Positions 1-6,987 of a stretch of DNA of 64,000 nucleotides are shown in pieces. Both the position numbers and the translations under genes were made by a program. The notes beneath the pieces are model-generated. The model made no database searches. It saw only the letters and a list, made by a program, of their open reading frames with translations, and was not told where the DNA came from. Source of the DNA: Propionibacteriaceae bacterium (GTDB lineage: Bacteria > Actinomycetota > Actinomycetes > Propionibacteriales > Propionibacteriaceae); the NCBI GenBank assembly GCA_009780915.1, contig WQZD01000011.1, positions 21,044 through 85,043 on the forward strand. Reading direction: 5' to 3'. The stretch's first letter is position 1. Each line of letters begins with the position of its first letter.

Positions 1-83
1 TCCTGGATCCCGACCGGCACCGCCGAGCACCCGGCCATCCCCAGGCAGACGACGACTGCACACAGCGCCCGTCGCACCTTCAC
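1..83 (-). CDS. N-terminal fragment of a secreted lipoprotein
   Basis: Only the first 27 codons lie in the window; the gene continues beyond the left edge. Reading from GTG at 83, the peptide has a charged start (MKVRR), a hydrophobic stretch and a lipobox, LGMAGC, with the lipidated cysteine at residue 19. This is a classic type II signal peptide, so the mature protein is anchored to the outer face of the membrane. A strong Shine-Dalgarno (GGAGGAAGGAGA) precedes the GTG. It is divergent from the CPBP protease gene. The function cannot be told from this fragment. Confidence 0.7.
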   Translation of the reverse strand, partial: MKVRRALCAVVVCLGMAGCSAVPVGIQ

Positions 84-128
84 CGGGCTCTCCTTCCTCC
101 GCAGTCGCCACACACATGACATCTTCTC

Positions 129-134
129 ACAGTA
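129..134 (-). promoter_or_regulatory. -10 element of the leftmost lipoprotein gene
   Basis: TACTGT on the minus strand fits the actinobacterial TANNNT consensus and lies about 45 nt before the GTG start at 83, leaving room for a leader with the strong ribosome site. No convincing -35 is visible. Confidence 0.4.
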
Positions 135-167
135 GCATCGAGGCGCCGCGGCGACGCGGTCATCCCC

Positions 168-173
168 TATACT
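168..173 (+). promoter_or_regulatory. -10 element of the CPBP protease gene
   Basis: TATACT is a near-perfect -10 hexamer 28 nt before the ATG at 202. The short leader carries an AGGAGA ribosome site. The spacer and -35 region are GC-rich and not recognisable. Confidence 0.45.
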
Positions 174-201
174 CGACCACGACTCGTCAACAGGAGAATC
201 C

Positions 202-1182
202 ATGCCACTGATCGGTGCGATCATCTCATCCATGCCCGTCCCGAGATCCACGGATCTCCTCACGCCGGACCATCCCGTGCGCCCGTACCCCGCGGACCAC
301 CGCCTGCGCATGTCGCCGTGGGCGCGCCTGGCGGTCTTCGCTCTGGTCTTCATCGGCGTGGCCATCCTCATCATCTCGGCCATCACAGCGTCGACCTCCG
401 ACTTCTCCGTGCCGGACTGGTCCAAGCCCGTCGCCGAACTGGTCGGCGCCCTCGTCGCGTACGGGGTCGTGACCATGTACACCGAGGCTCGCATCCCTCC
501 GTTCGAACTGGCGCCCAGAAGGGCTCTCGGCCTGGTCAAGGGCCTGGTCCTCGGGCTGGTCCTCGCCGGGGTGTGCGTGGGCATCCTCGCCGCGACTGGA
601 ACCTACACGATCACCGGCGTCAACTCCTCCTACTCCCCCTGGTCCGACCTGTTCGTCATCGGCGTGGTGGCCGGCGTCGCCGAGGAGATCATGTTCCGCG
701 GCGTGGTGTTCCGGCTCCTGGAAGAGGGCGTGGGGACCTGGGGCGCGGTGATCGTCTCCGCCGTCCTCTTCGGCGTCCTGCACCTGTCCAACCCGGACGG
801 CACGTGGTGGGGCGCGGCGAGCATCGCCGTGGAGGCCGGGATCCTGTTCGCCGCCGTGTACGCGGTGACGCGGTCCCTGTGGTGGTGCGTCGGGCTCCAC
901 TTCGCCTGGAACGTCGCGGAGGGCCCGATCTTCGGATCAGCGGTGTCCGGCTCCGGGCACGTCAACAGCTGGCTCGTCAGCTCCTGGTCAGGCCCCGAGA
1001 TCCTCACTGGCGGCTCTTTCGGCCTGGAGGCGTCCATCGTCCCCGTCGTCCTGCTGGGCGCCCTCGGCATCGCCCTCCTCGTGCTGGCTCAGCGCAAGGG
1101 GGCCATGGTGGCGCCGATGTGGACGCGGCGCCGCGTCCTCACCCACGGGCAAGCAGATCCCCGCCGCGATCCTGCCATGTGA
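202..1182 (+). CDS. CPBP family intramembrane metalloprotease
   Basis: A 326-aa polytopic membrane protein of the CPBP (CAAX protease/bacteriocin-processing, ABI) family. The diagnostic motifs are present: EEIMFRG at about 161-167 (catalytic Glu-Glu and Arg), FGVLHL with His at about 194, and HFAWN with His 233 and Asn 237. Hydrophobic segments occur throughout from residue 40. The family cleaves substrates within the membrane, and in bacteria is linked to protein processing or bacteriocin immunity; the substrate here is unknown. The start is set by AGGAGA upstream of ATG 202. The 3' end overlaps the convergent SprT-like gene by 44 bp. Confidence 0.85.
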   Translation: MPLIGAIISSMPVPRSTDLLTPDHPVRPYPADHRLRMSPWARLAVFALVFIGVAILIISAITASTSDFSVPDWSKPVAELVGALVAYGVVTMYTEARIPPFELAPRRALGLVKGLVLGLVLAGVCVGILAATGTYTITGVNSSYSPWSDLFVIGVVAGVAEEIMFRGVVFRLLEEGVGTWGAVIVSAVLFGVLHLSNPDGTWWGAASIAVEAGILFAAVYAVTRSLWWCVGLHFAWNVAEGPIFGSAVSGSGHVNSWLVSSWSGPEILTGGSFGLEASIVPVVLLGALGIALLVLAQRKGAMVAPMWTRRRVLTHGQADPRRDPAM

Positions 1183-1585
1183 CACGCCCTCGCACACCCC
1201 GTCTCGCGCAGGCGCCGCAGTAGGCCTTGCGCGCGGGGCGACGGTGGCGCAGGATCTCGTGGCCCATGGGGCACACCCCCAGCCATCGGGCCGACAGACG
1301 GGCTTCCGGCACGTCGATGGTGCGCCCACCCGTGTACCCCAGCGCCGCGGCCTGTCGCTGCCAGACCTTCCCATGCCCGGCTTCCGCTCCGACCAACCCG
1401 TGGGCGATCTCGTGGAGGATCACTTGTTCCACCTCGTCATCGGCCAGGTAGGCGATCAGGTAGGTCGAGCAGGTGATCTTCTTCTGATGGTAATGGCAGC
1501 ACCCCAGACGCGTGCGGGCGTGGTCGAGGCCGAACGACCATCCTCGGGGCAGGAGGTCCCCCACCATCCGCGTCCCGGTGCTCAC
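1139..1585 (-). CDS. SprT-like zinc metalloprotease domain protein
   Basis: A 148-aa protein with the SprT-like signature: the zinc motif HEIAH followed by GLVGAEAGHGKVWQ, preceded by a WSFGLDHARTRLGCC block typical of actinobacterial SprT proteins. A C-terminal part with several Cys/His (CPMGHE, YCGAC) may form a small zinc ribbon. SprT-type proteins are putative DNA-associated metalloproteases, by analogy with eukaryotic Spartan. I chose GTG 1585 because AGCAGGA lies 6 nt upstream; ATG 1567 is an alternative. The reading frame is open further upstream but that part does not look coding. Convergent overlap with the CPBP gene. Confidence 0.7.
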   Translation of the reverse strand: MSTGTRMVGDLLPRGWSFGLDHARTRLGCCHYHQKKITCSTYLIAYLADDEVEQVILHEIAHGLVGAEAGHGKVWQRQAAALGYTGGRTIDVPEARLSARWLGVCPMGHEILRHRRPARKAYCGACARRGVRGRVTWQDRGGDLLARG

Positions 1586-1686
1586 GGTCCATCCTGCTGT
1601 CGCCACGTCGCACAACTCTACCCGTGGGTCCCACACCCGGACGGCCTCGGCGAGGTCGTGTCGGCGTCGAGGACGCGTCGGGCCGG

Positions 1687-2130
1687 TCAGATCCTGGAGT
1701 CGGCCGCCAGGGCGGCGATGTGCGCCAGGGCGAAGTCGTACCCCGCCAGGCCCAGACCCGCGATGACCCCCGTGGCCACGCCCGAGATCACGGAATGGCG
1801 CCGGAACTCTTCCCGGGCATGGATGTTGGAGATGTGCACCTCGATCAGCAGCGGAACCTCCCGCGCGGCGTCGGCGAGGGCGTACGAGTAGTGCGACCAG
1901 GCGCCGGGGTTGATCACCACAGGGACGCACCGGTCGGTCGCCTCGTGCAGCCACGCGATCATGTCCGGCTCGGCGTCGGTCTGGCGCACGTCGACATCCA
2001 ACCCCAGGCCCTCGCCCGTGCGGACCAGATGCTCGGCCAACTGGTCATGGGTGACCGTCCCGTACACCGCCGGCTCCCGGCGTCCCAGACGGGAGAGGTT
2101 GACCCCGTTGAGAACCCACACATCACGCAT
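1687..2130 (-). CDS. aroQ: 3-dehydroquinate dehydratase, type II
   Basis: A 147-aa type II dehydroquinase (third step of the shikimate pathway: 3-dehydroquinate to 3-dehydroshikimate), the usual length for this dodecameric enzyme. Visible motifs: VLNGVNLSRLG at the N-terminus, the catalytic Tyr in VYG (residue 23), INPGAWSHYS at 73-82 (typical INPGAYTHTS), EVHISNIHAREEFR with the catalytic His about 99, and GLGLAGYDFAL near the end. ATG 2130 follows AAAGGAG at 5 nt. It lies 49 bp downstream of the SIS-domain gene on the same strand, probably in one transcript; no other aro genes are nearby. Confidence 0.93.
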   Translation of the reverse strand: MRDVWVLNGVNLSRLGRREPAVYGTVTHDQLAEHLVRTGEGLGLDVDVRQTDAEPDMIAWLHEATDRCVPVVINPGAWSHYSYALADAAREVPLLIEVHISNIHAREEFRRHSVISGVATGVIAGLGLAGYDFALAHIAALAADSRI

Positions 2131-2179
2131 GGCGACTCCTTTCCGTCCCCAGCCTGGTGACACGACCGGGAAGAGGTTT

Positions 2180-3166
2180 CTATTCTCGCACGCTCGCGAG
2201 TTCCAGGTACGCCGCCGCGAACAACCCCTGATACAGCAACGAGGCGTATCGCAGGACGGGGTTCGACTCGTCGGCCCGGATCCAGTCGACCCGGACGTTG
2301 CGGCTCTCGGCGATCCTGACGAGGTCGACGCCTGCCAAGGGATAGTCGCCGTCATCGAGGATCAGGACGCAGAACGTGATCGAGTCCCCCCGACTCTCGA
2401 AGGGGTCGGCGAAGAGGTCCCGGGGGCGTGAGCGGACGATCAGGGGCGCCAGCGCATGGTCGTCGGCCGCCAAGGCCGGGAACCCCGTGGTCTCGCGTAG
2501 GGCTTCGGCCACACGGCGCGAGGCTCGCGCGGCGAGGGTGGAACCGCCCCACACCAGGGGGACGGCGTCGGCGAGGGCACAGGCCAGATTCTTGGCCGGA
2601 TTGGCTTCCAGGCCGTGGCGGGGACCGCACTCGTCCGCCACCAGATCGAGGACGTCCGCGACCTGGTCCAAGTCGATGGCCGGCCCCAACCCCAGACGGT
2701 CGAGGACCTTCAGCGCCAACACGGCTGCCACGAAAGGATCGTCCTCGTGGGTCATGAGCATGGCCATGGCCCCGGCCTGGTCGTGGATGACCGACTCCCG
2801 GGGCGCCACGACGAACAGCAGCGACCCCCTCTTGAGGGCTTCACGGCACGCCGCGAGCAGGCGGTCGTCGGCGCCGGCCAGGATGACGACCATGTCGAGC
2901 GGCCCGGCCCACGCGGGGAGGGTTGTCATCGGCCAGGCCACGCAGGGGACGGGGCACGAGGGCTCCAGCACCGCGCGGATCAGACGCGCCTCGGCGCCCA
3001 TGACGAGCACGGACCGGGGCCGTACCCCCTCCAGAGGGGCCACGACGGCCGACATCTCGTCGGTGTGCTCGCCGCGGAGCCGGGCCCCGGTCAGAGCGAG
3101 GGCTCGCAACCGCTCGCCCCTGTCCCGCAGAACGGTGGCGTCGTCGAGCAAGGAGTCGTCGAACAT
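2180..3166 (-). CDS. SIS/TobH-like protein (phosphosugar isomerase homologue)
   Basis: A 328-aa protein resembling the conserved actinobacterial protein found next to phosphomannomutase (Rv3256c / TobH type), related to bifunctional phosphoglucose/phosphomannose isomerases. The order Trm112 - SIS protein downstream of ManB matches that locus. Visible: a Rossmann-like block SVLVMGAEARLIRAVL at about 56, VVILAGADD about 94, and a C-terminal half resembling the isomerase C-terminal domain. Strong catalytic residues are not obvious, so the activity is uncertain. No clear Shine-Dalgarno precedes ATG 3166; the gene starts 16 nt after the Trm112 stop. Confidence 0.7.
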   Translation of the reverse strand: MFDDSLLDDATVLRDRGERLRALALTGARLRGEHTDEMSAVVAPLEGVRPRSVLVMGAEARLIRAVLEPSCPVPCVAWPMTTLPAWAGPLDMVVILAGADDRLLAACREALKRGSLLFVVAPRESVIHDQAGAMAMLMTHEDDPFVAAVLALKVLDRLGLGPAIDLDQVADVLDLVADECGPRHGLEANPAKNLACALADAVPLVWGGSTLAARASRRVAEALRETTGFPALAADDHALAPLIVRSRPRDLFADPFESRGDSITFCVLILDDGDYPLAGVDLVRIAESRNVRVDWIRADESNPVLRYASLLYQGLFAAAYLELASVRE

Positions 3167-3182
3167 GATGCTGGCGCCCGTG

Positions 3183-3383
3183 TCAGGGACGGGGAGTCCT
3201 CAACCGCGTGTCCCGGGCCTCGTCCACCAGCATGATGGGGATGTTGTCTCGGATGGGGTAGGCCAGACCGCACGCCGCCGAGGTGCACACGAGCTCCTTC
3301 GCATCGTAATCGACGCTCAGATTGGCGTGGCACGCTGGGCAGGCCAGGATCCCCAACAGAGTCGAGTCCAATTCCAATGCCAT
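3183..3383 (-). CDS. Trm112 family protein (UPF0434)
   Basis: A 66-aa zinc-ribbon-like protein: LLGILACPACHANLSV with a CxxC pair, then LVCTSAACGLAYPIRDNIPIML, the standard Trm112 pattern. In eukaryotes Trm112 activates methyltransferases; in actinobacteria the small family member sits in the mannose locus with no assigned partner. Its ATG overlaps the stop of the phosphomannomutase gene by one base (TAATG), which implies translational coupling. Confidence 0.88.
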   Translation of the reverse strand: MALELDSTLLGILACPACHANLSVDYDAKELVCTSAACGLAYPIRDNIPIMLVDEARDTRLRTPRP

Positions 3384-4735
3384 TATTTCTCCTTCACAAG
3401 GCTCAGGACGCGATCCCGAAGACTGACCATCATGTCCGGGTCACGCGCCTCGACGTTCAGTCGCAACAGAGGTTCGGTGTTCGAGGCGCGCAGGGACACC
3501 CACCAGCCGTCGCCGAGGATTTTCAGCCCGTCCTCCCAGGTGACCGTGGCGCCCTCCCCCACGACCTGGCCGACCAGGTCCATGGCGGCCTGCGTGTCGT
3601 GCACCGTGGAGTTGATCTCCCCGGAGGCCACGTACCGCGTGTAGGACCGCACGAGGTCGGAGAGGTTCCGACCCGACTTGCCCACAGCGCAGATCACGTG
3701 CAAGGCCGCGAGCATGCCGGTGTCGGCGCCGAAGAAATCACGGAAATAGTAATGGGCCGAGTGCTCGCCGCCGAAGACGGCCCCTTCGGACGCCATGAGC
3801 GCCTTCATGTACGTGTGCCCCACCCTCGACATGACGACTCGGCCATGGTGCTCCTCGATGATCTCACGGGCAGCCGAGGAGGTGATCGTGTTGACGATGA
3901 TCGTCCCTCCCGGCTCGTCCGCGAGCTCGTCGAGAGCGATCATGGTGGTGATCGCGGACGGCGAGACGACGTCGCCTCGCTCGTCGATCAGGAAGACGCG
4001 GTCGGCGTCGCCGTCGAAGACGAGTCCGAGGTCCGCCCCGCACTCGCGCACGCGCCGGCGGGCGTCGACGAGATTCTCGGGCTCGAGAGGATTGGGCTGA
4101 TGATTGGGGAAGGTCCCGTCGAGGTCCAGGTACAGGCCCACGACCTCGACGTCCAGGTGCGACAGGACGGCGGGGGCCGTGAGACCGCCCATGCCGTTGC
4201 CCGCGTCCACCACGATTCTCAGGTGTCGGAGCCCGGTGGCGTCCACCAGGCTCAGCAGGTACGCCACGTACTCGTCATGGATGTCGTGGACGGAGACCGT
4301 CCCGGGCTGGTCCGCCGTGGCCGCGTCGACCGTCCCGGCGTCGATGGCGCGGGCGAGGGCCGCCAGGTCGGTGAGGAATCCCTCGGTGACGGGTTTCGCC
4401 CCCTCCTGGCAGAACTTCATGCCGTTGTACGAGCTCGGGTTGTGGCTGGACGTGATCTGCACGCCCGGCAGATCCATCGACCCGGAAGCGAACCACAGCC
4501 CGTCGGTCGACGCCAGGCCCGCGTCCACCACGGACACCCCGCCGTGGACGAGGCCCCGCATGAAGGCTTCTTGGATGTCCGGACCAGTGACGCGCATGTC
4601 CCGGGTGACGACGACGCGGCGTTGCGGGACCAGAGCGGCGTAGGCGGCCCCGATGGCCCAGGCTCCGGCGGTGTCCCATTCGACACCGACAATCCCTCGG
4701 ATGTCATTGGCTTTGAAGATCTGGGCGTGTAGCAC
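3383..4735 (-). CDS. manB: Phosphomannomutase/phosphoglucomutase
   Basis: A 450-aa alpha-D-phosphohexomutase that interconverts mannose-6-phosphate and mannose-1-phosphate (possibly also the glucose pair), feeding GDP-mannose synthesis with the guanylyltransferase at 10847-11920. All four active-site loops are visible: TSSHNPSSYNG (phosphoserine about 97), DGDADRVFLIDERGD (Mg2+ site), GGEHSAHYYF (sugar specificity, with the GEHS seen in dual-specificity enzymes) and RASNTEPLLRL (phosphate binding). Length is normal. The start is GTG 4735, lying 6 nt behind a -10 hexamer, so the mRNA is probably leaderless. Trm112 and the SIS protein follow in the operon. Confidence 0.93.
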   Translation of the reverse strand: MLHAQIFKANDIRGIVGVEWDTAGAWAIGAAYAALVPQRRVVVTRDMRVTGPDIQEAFMRGLVHGGVSVVDAGLASTDGLWFASGSMDLPGVQITSSHNPSSYNGMKFCQEGAKPVTEGFLTDLAALARAIDAGTVDAATADQPGTVSVHDIHDEYVAYLLSLVDATGLRHLRIVVDAGNGMGGLTAPAVLSHLDVEVVGLYLDLDGTFPNHQPNPLEPENLVDARRRVRECGADLGLVFDGDADRVFLIDERGDVVSPSAITTMIALDELADEPGGTIIVNTITSSAAREIIEEHHGRVVMSRVGHTYMKALMASEGAVFGGEHSAHYYFRDFFGADTGMLAALHVICAVGKSGRNLSDLVRSYTRYVASGEINSTVHDTQAAMDLVGQVVGEGATVTWEDGLKILGDGWWVSLRASNTEPLLRLNVEARDPDMMVSLRDRVLSLVKEK

Positions 4736-4741
4736 AGGTCT

Positions 4742-4747
4742 ATCTTA
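4742..4747 (-). promoter_or_regulatory. -10 element, leaderless manB promoter
   Basis: TAAGAT on the minus strand is 6 nt before the manB GTG, so transcription should start at or within a base or two of the start codon. No Shine-Dalgarno is present, which agrees. Confidence 0.5.
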
Positions 4748-4794
4748 GTTCCTCTCGGTGCTCGCCCTGGCCCCCCACTCGCCGGACCCGCCTG

Positions 4795-5190
4795 TCAGTG
4801 GGCCCGGGCGGCGCCGTGCCCTCCTGAGTCGGCGACGACCCGCAGATGGGCTCGCGTGGCCAGCATCACGAGATTGGCCCGGCTGGAGAGGCTGTGTTCG
4901 GTGCCGTCCGGGGCGCCTGCGGCGGTCCCCAGGCCCACCCGCCGGATCTCGGCGGCGAGGGCGTCCATCTGCGTGGGTTCCAGGACACGAGAGACCACGT
5001 GCCCGGACCGGATCAGCGTCCACCCCTTCGGCGGGGTGAACTTGTCCAGGTGATCCTGACACATGATGATCGTGCCCGGAGCGCAGTCCGCCCGCAGGGG
5101 CGCGGCTTCCACCTCGGACAACGAGTATGAATAGCTCAGTTGAGCGACGGCACGGTTCACGCACCCGGGTCGTGAGCAAGTCTTGGACAC
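4795..5190 (-). CDS. DUF3499 family protein
   Basis: A 131-aa protein with the DUF3499 signature: CSRPGCVNRAVAQLSYSYS at the N-terminus, then IIMCQDHLDKFTPPKGW, giving a possible four-ligand metal site from CxxxxC and CxxH. The function is unknown; it is conserved in actinobacteria directly upstream of phosphomannomutase (as Rv3258c is to Rv3257c). GTG 5190 is chosen because the conserved domain starts at once after it and a TAGAGT -10 lies 7 nt upstream, suggesting a leaderless message. Divergent from the next gene. Confidence 0.85.
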   Translation of the reverse strand: MSKTCSRPGCVNRAVAQLSYSYSLSEVEAAPLRADCAPGTIIMCQDHLDKFTPPKGWTLIRSGHVVSRVLEPTQMDALAAEIRRVGLGTAAGAPDGTEHSLSSRANLVMLATRAHLRVVADSGGHGAARAH

Positions 5191-5197
5191 GACCCCG

Positions 5198-5203
5198 ACT
5201 CTA
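5198..5203 (-). promoter_or_regulatory. -10 element, leaderless DUF3499 promoter
   Basis: TAGAGT on the minus strand, 7 nt before GTG 5190, with no ribosome site between. It pairs with the divergent TACACT at 5271-5276. Confidence 0.45.
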
Positions 5204-5270
5204 TCGTCTCCGCATGGCAGGGGCCGTGCGCGACTCGTGCGCCGGGACAAAACTCGTCCCCTGATCTGGG

Positions 5271-5276
5271 TACACT
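5271..5276 (+). promoter_or_regulatory. -10 element, leaderless promoter of metallopeptidase-like gene
   Basis: TACACT, 7 nt before ATG 5284; the message probably begins at the start codon. Confidence 0.5.
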
Positions 5277-5283
5277 TGGTCCC

Positions 5284-5706
5284 ATGCGTGATCGACATCG
5301 TCGGGGAATGCGAGGAATGCTGGCTCCTCCCAATTGCATCGCGGGGCAGATGCTGCGACTGCGGCGACCGACATTGCCGTCCGCGTTCTTCTTCGAATGC
5401 GTCAACGAGGCGATCGACGCCATCGAAGACGCGGTCCCCGACGCGCTGACCCATGTGGACATCGGCGTCGAAGAGGTGCCTGACACCTCGGTGCTGTGGA
5501 GTTCGCACATGCCCTTGGCCGCGGCCGTGGACGCCGACGAGACCCACCTGGCCCAGATCATCGTCTACCGGCGACCCATCGAGCTGAGAGCGTCCAGCCG
5601 GACGCAGATGCGCCAGATCGTCTTCGTGGCCCTCGTGGAACAGGTGGCCTCCGCCACCGGGCTGAGCGTGGCCGCCCTCGACCCCACCAACATCCGCGGA
5701 GAGTGA
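5284..5706 (+). CDS. Metallopeptidase-family protein with degenerate zincin motif
   Basis: A 140-aa protein of the actinobacterial 'metallopeptidase family' found opposite DUF3499 (Rv3259 position). The N-terminus RDRHRRGMRGMLAPP and the block IIVYRRPIELRA are typical. The region that carries an HExxH-like sequence in some relatives reads FVALVEQVASATG here, so the first His/Glu pair is missing and protease activity is doubtful. The function is unknown. Transcribed from a leaderless promoter divergent from DUF3499; it ends 3 nt before the convergent DUF5719 gene. Confidence 0.75.
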   Translation: MRDRHRRGMRGMLAPPNCIAGQMLRLRRPTLPSAFFFECVNEAIDAIEDAVPDALTHVDIGVEEVPDTSVLWSSHMPLAAAVDADETHLAQIIVYRRPIELRASSRTQMRQIVFVALVEQVASATGLSVAALDPTNIRGE

Positions 5707-5709
5707 CTC

Positions 5710-6987
5710 TCAGCCCAGGCCGGGCGCCAGGCGAGGAACCTCCACCGACGTGACGATCCCCCCCGATGTGACGGGCAGGATGGACCATCCCGCGGCGGTC
5801 AACACCAACGACGCCCGCACGTCGGCGGAGTCGCAGGACACCTTCACGGATGTGCCGGTGGACGGGAAGGGGATGGACATGATCGATTGCGCCGGAACAG
5901 GGGTGTCCGTCGTCGACATGACCCCGGTCCCATCATCGTATCGAAGGCTGAGCGTGGCCGCGGCCGTCCCCGGGTTGGCCACCATGAGGGTGCCGCCCAG
6001 GGGAGGGAACAAGACGGTGCCGTTCAGGGCCTGTTGGGCTGAGATCGCGGCCACATCCGCGCTGGACACCATGACGGTCGCGGAGACGGGCAGCGTCGAC
6101 GTCAGGTGCAGGGCGGAGTTCTGCCCGCCCAGAGCTTGAGTGAGATCCACGTTGACGACCCGGGCCGGGGGGACCTCGATGGTCTCCAACCCCAGGGGGG
6201 CGAAGGGGCCGGTGTCGCCCATGACCTCGACGCTGATGGTCGCCTTGACCATCGGGTCGGTGTTCGTCACCGACAACGTCCTCAACCCGTCGCCGGAGGG
6301 GATGCCCGCGATCGTCAGGTCGGTGTCGGAGGACGTCTCGGGGAGTTGCCAGTCCAACCCGGTCGATCCTGTGACGCGCATCAGCGCCAGGACCCGGCCC
6401 TTGGAGGCGCGGATCTGGACGGAGACCGGAGTGTCGGAGATGACGAGGTCGGGATCGATGGGGAGGGCTTGGGTGGCGCCGGGCGCGATGGGGATGTCAT
6501 GCAGGCCTGGCACCGGGAAAGGCCCCGACTGCCCGTACACGAACACGTCCACCACGGCCGACGTGGTGTCGACGTTGGTCATCACCAGGGTCGCGCCCGA
6601 CGTGGTGGACACCCCGTTCCACATGCCTGTGGTCACCGGCGACGAGCAGGGGACGGCCATGCTGGCGTCGTCCTGGGTGTACACCGACACCCCTCCGACG
6701 GTCGCCGATCCGCGCACGACCACCGTCTTCGTCGGCGCGTCCAGCGTCGCGGTCGTCGTGGGATCCCCGGGGAGGGCGCCGAGCTCACCGGCGGTGAAGA
6801 CGGTCTGGTCCGTGATGGAGACCGTGGTCTTGCCCATGAAGGGGTCCCCGACCGGGCAGGCCAAGAGCCGTGTGACCGGCAGGGAGATCGTCCGGGGCGC
6901 AGGCTGGGACAGCGGCAGGACGAGAGTCGCCGCGATGCCGAGCGCCGCGACGAGCGCCAGGACGAGGAAGCCTAGGTGATGTCTCAT
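5710..6987 (-). CDS. DUF5719 family secreted/anchored protein
   Basis: A 425-aa protein with one N-terminal hydrophobic segment (residues about 5-26) and a long extracytoplasmic beta-rich part of repeated immunoglobulin-like character. It matches the DUF5719 proteins encoded directly after the large glycosyltransferase in many actinobacteria. A pair of cysteines (LLACPVGD; VPCSSP) may form a disulphide. The start ATG overlaps the upstream glycosyltransferase stop by 4 nt (ATGA), so the two are translationally coupled and likely work together at the cell surface. The molecular role is unknown. Confidence 0.8.
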   Translation of the reverse strand: MRHHLGFLVLALVAALGIAATLVLPLSQPAPRTISLPVTRLLACPVGDPFMGKTTVSITDQTVFTAGELGALPGDPTTTATLDAPTKTVVVRGSATVGGVSVYTQDDASMAVPCSSPVTTGMWNGVSTTSGATLVMTNVDTTSAVVDVFVYGQSGPFPVPGLHDIPIAPGATQALPIDPDLVISDTPVSVQIRASKGRVLALMRVTGSTGLDWQLPETSSDTDLTIAGIPSGDGLRTLSVTNTDPMVKATISVEVMGDTGPFAPLGLETIEVPPARVVNVDLTQALGGQNSALHLTSTLPVSATVMVSSADVAAISAQQALNGTVLFPPLGGTLMVANPGTAAATLSLRYDDGTGVMSTTDTPVPAQSIMSIPFPSTGTSVKVSCDSADVRASLVLTAAGWSILPVTSGGIVTSVEVPRLAPGLG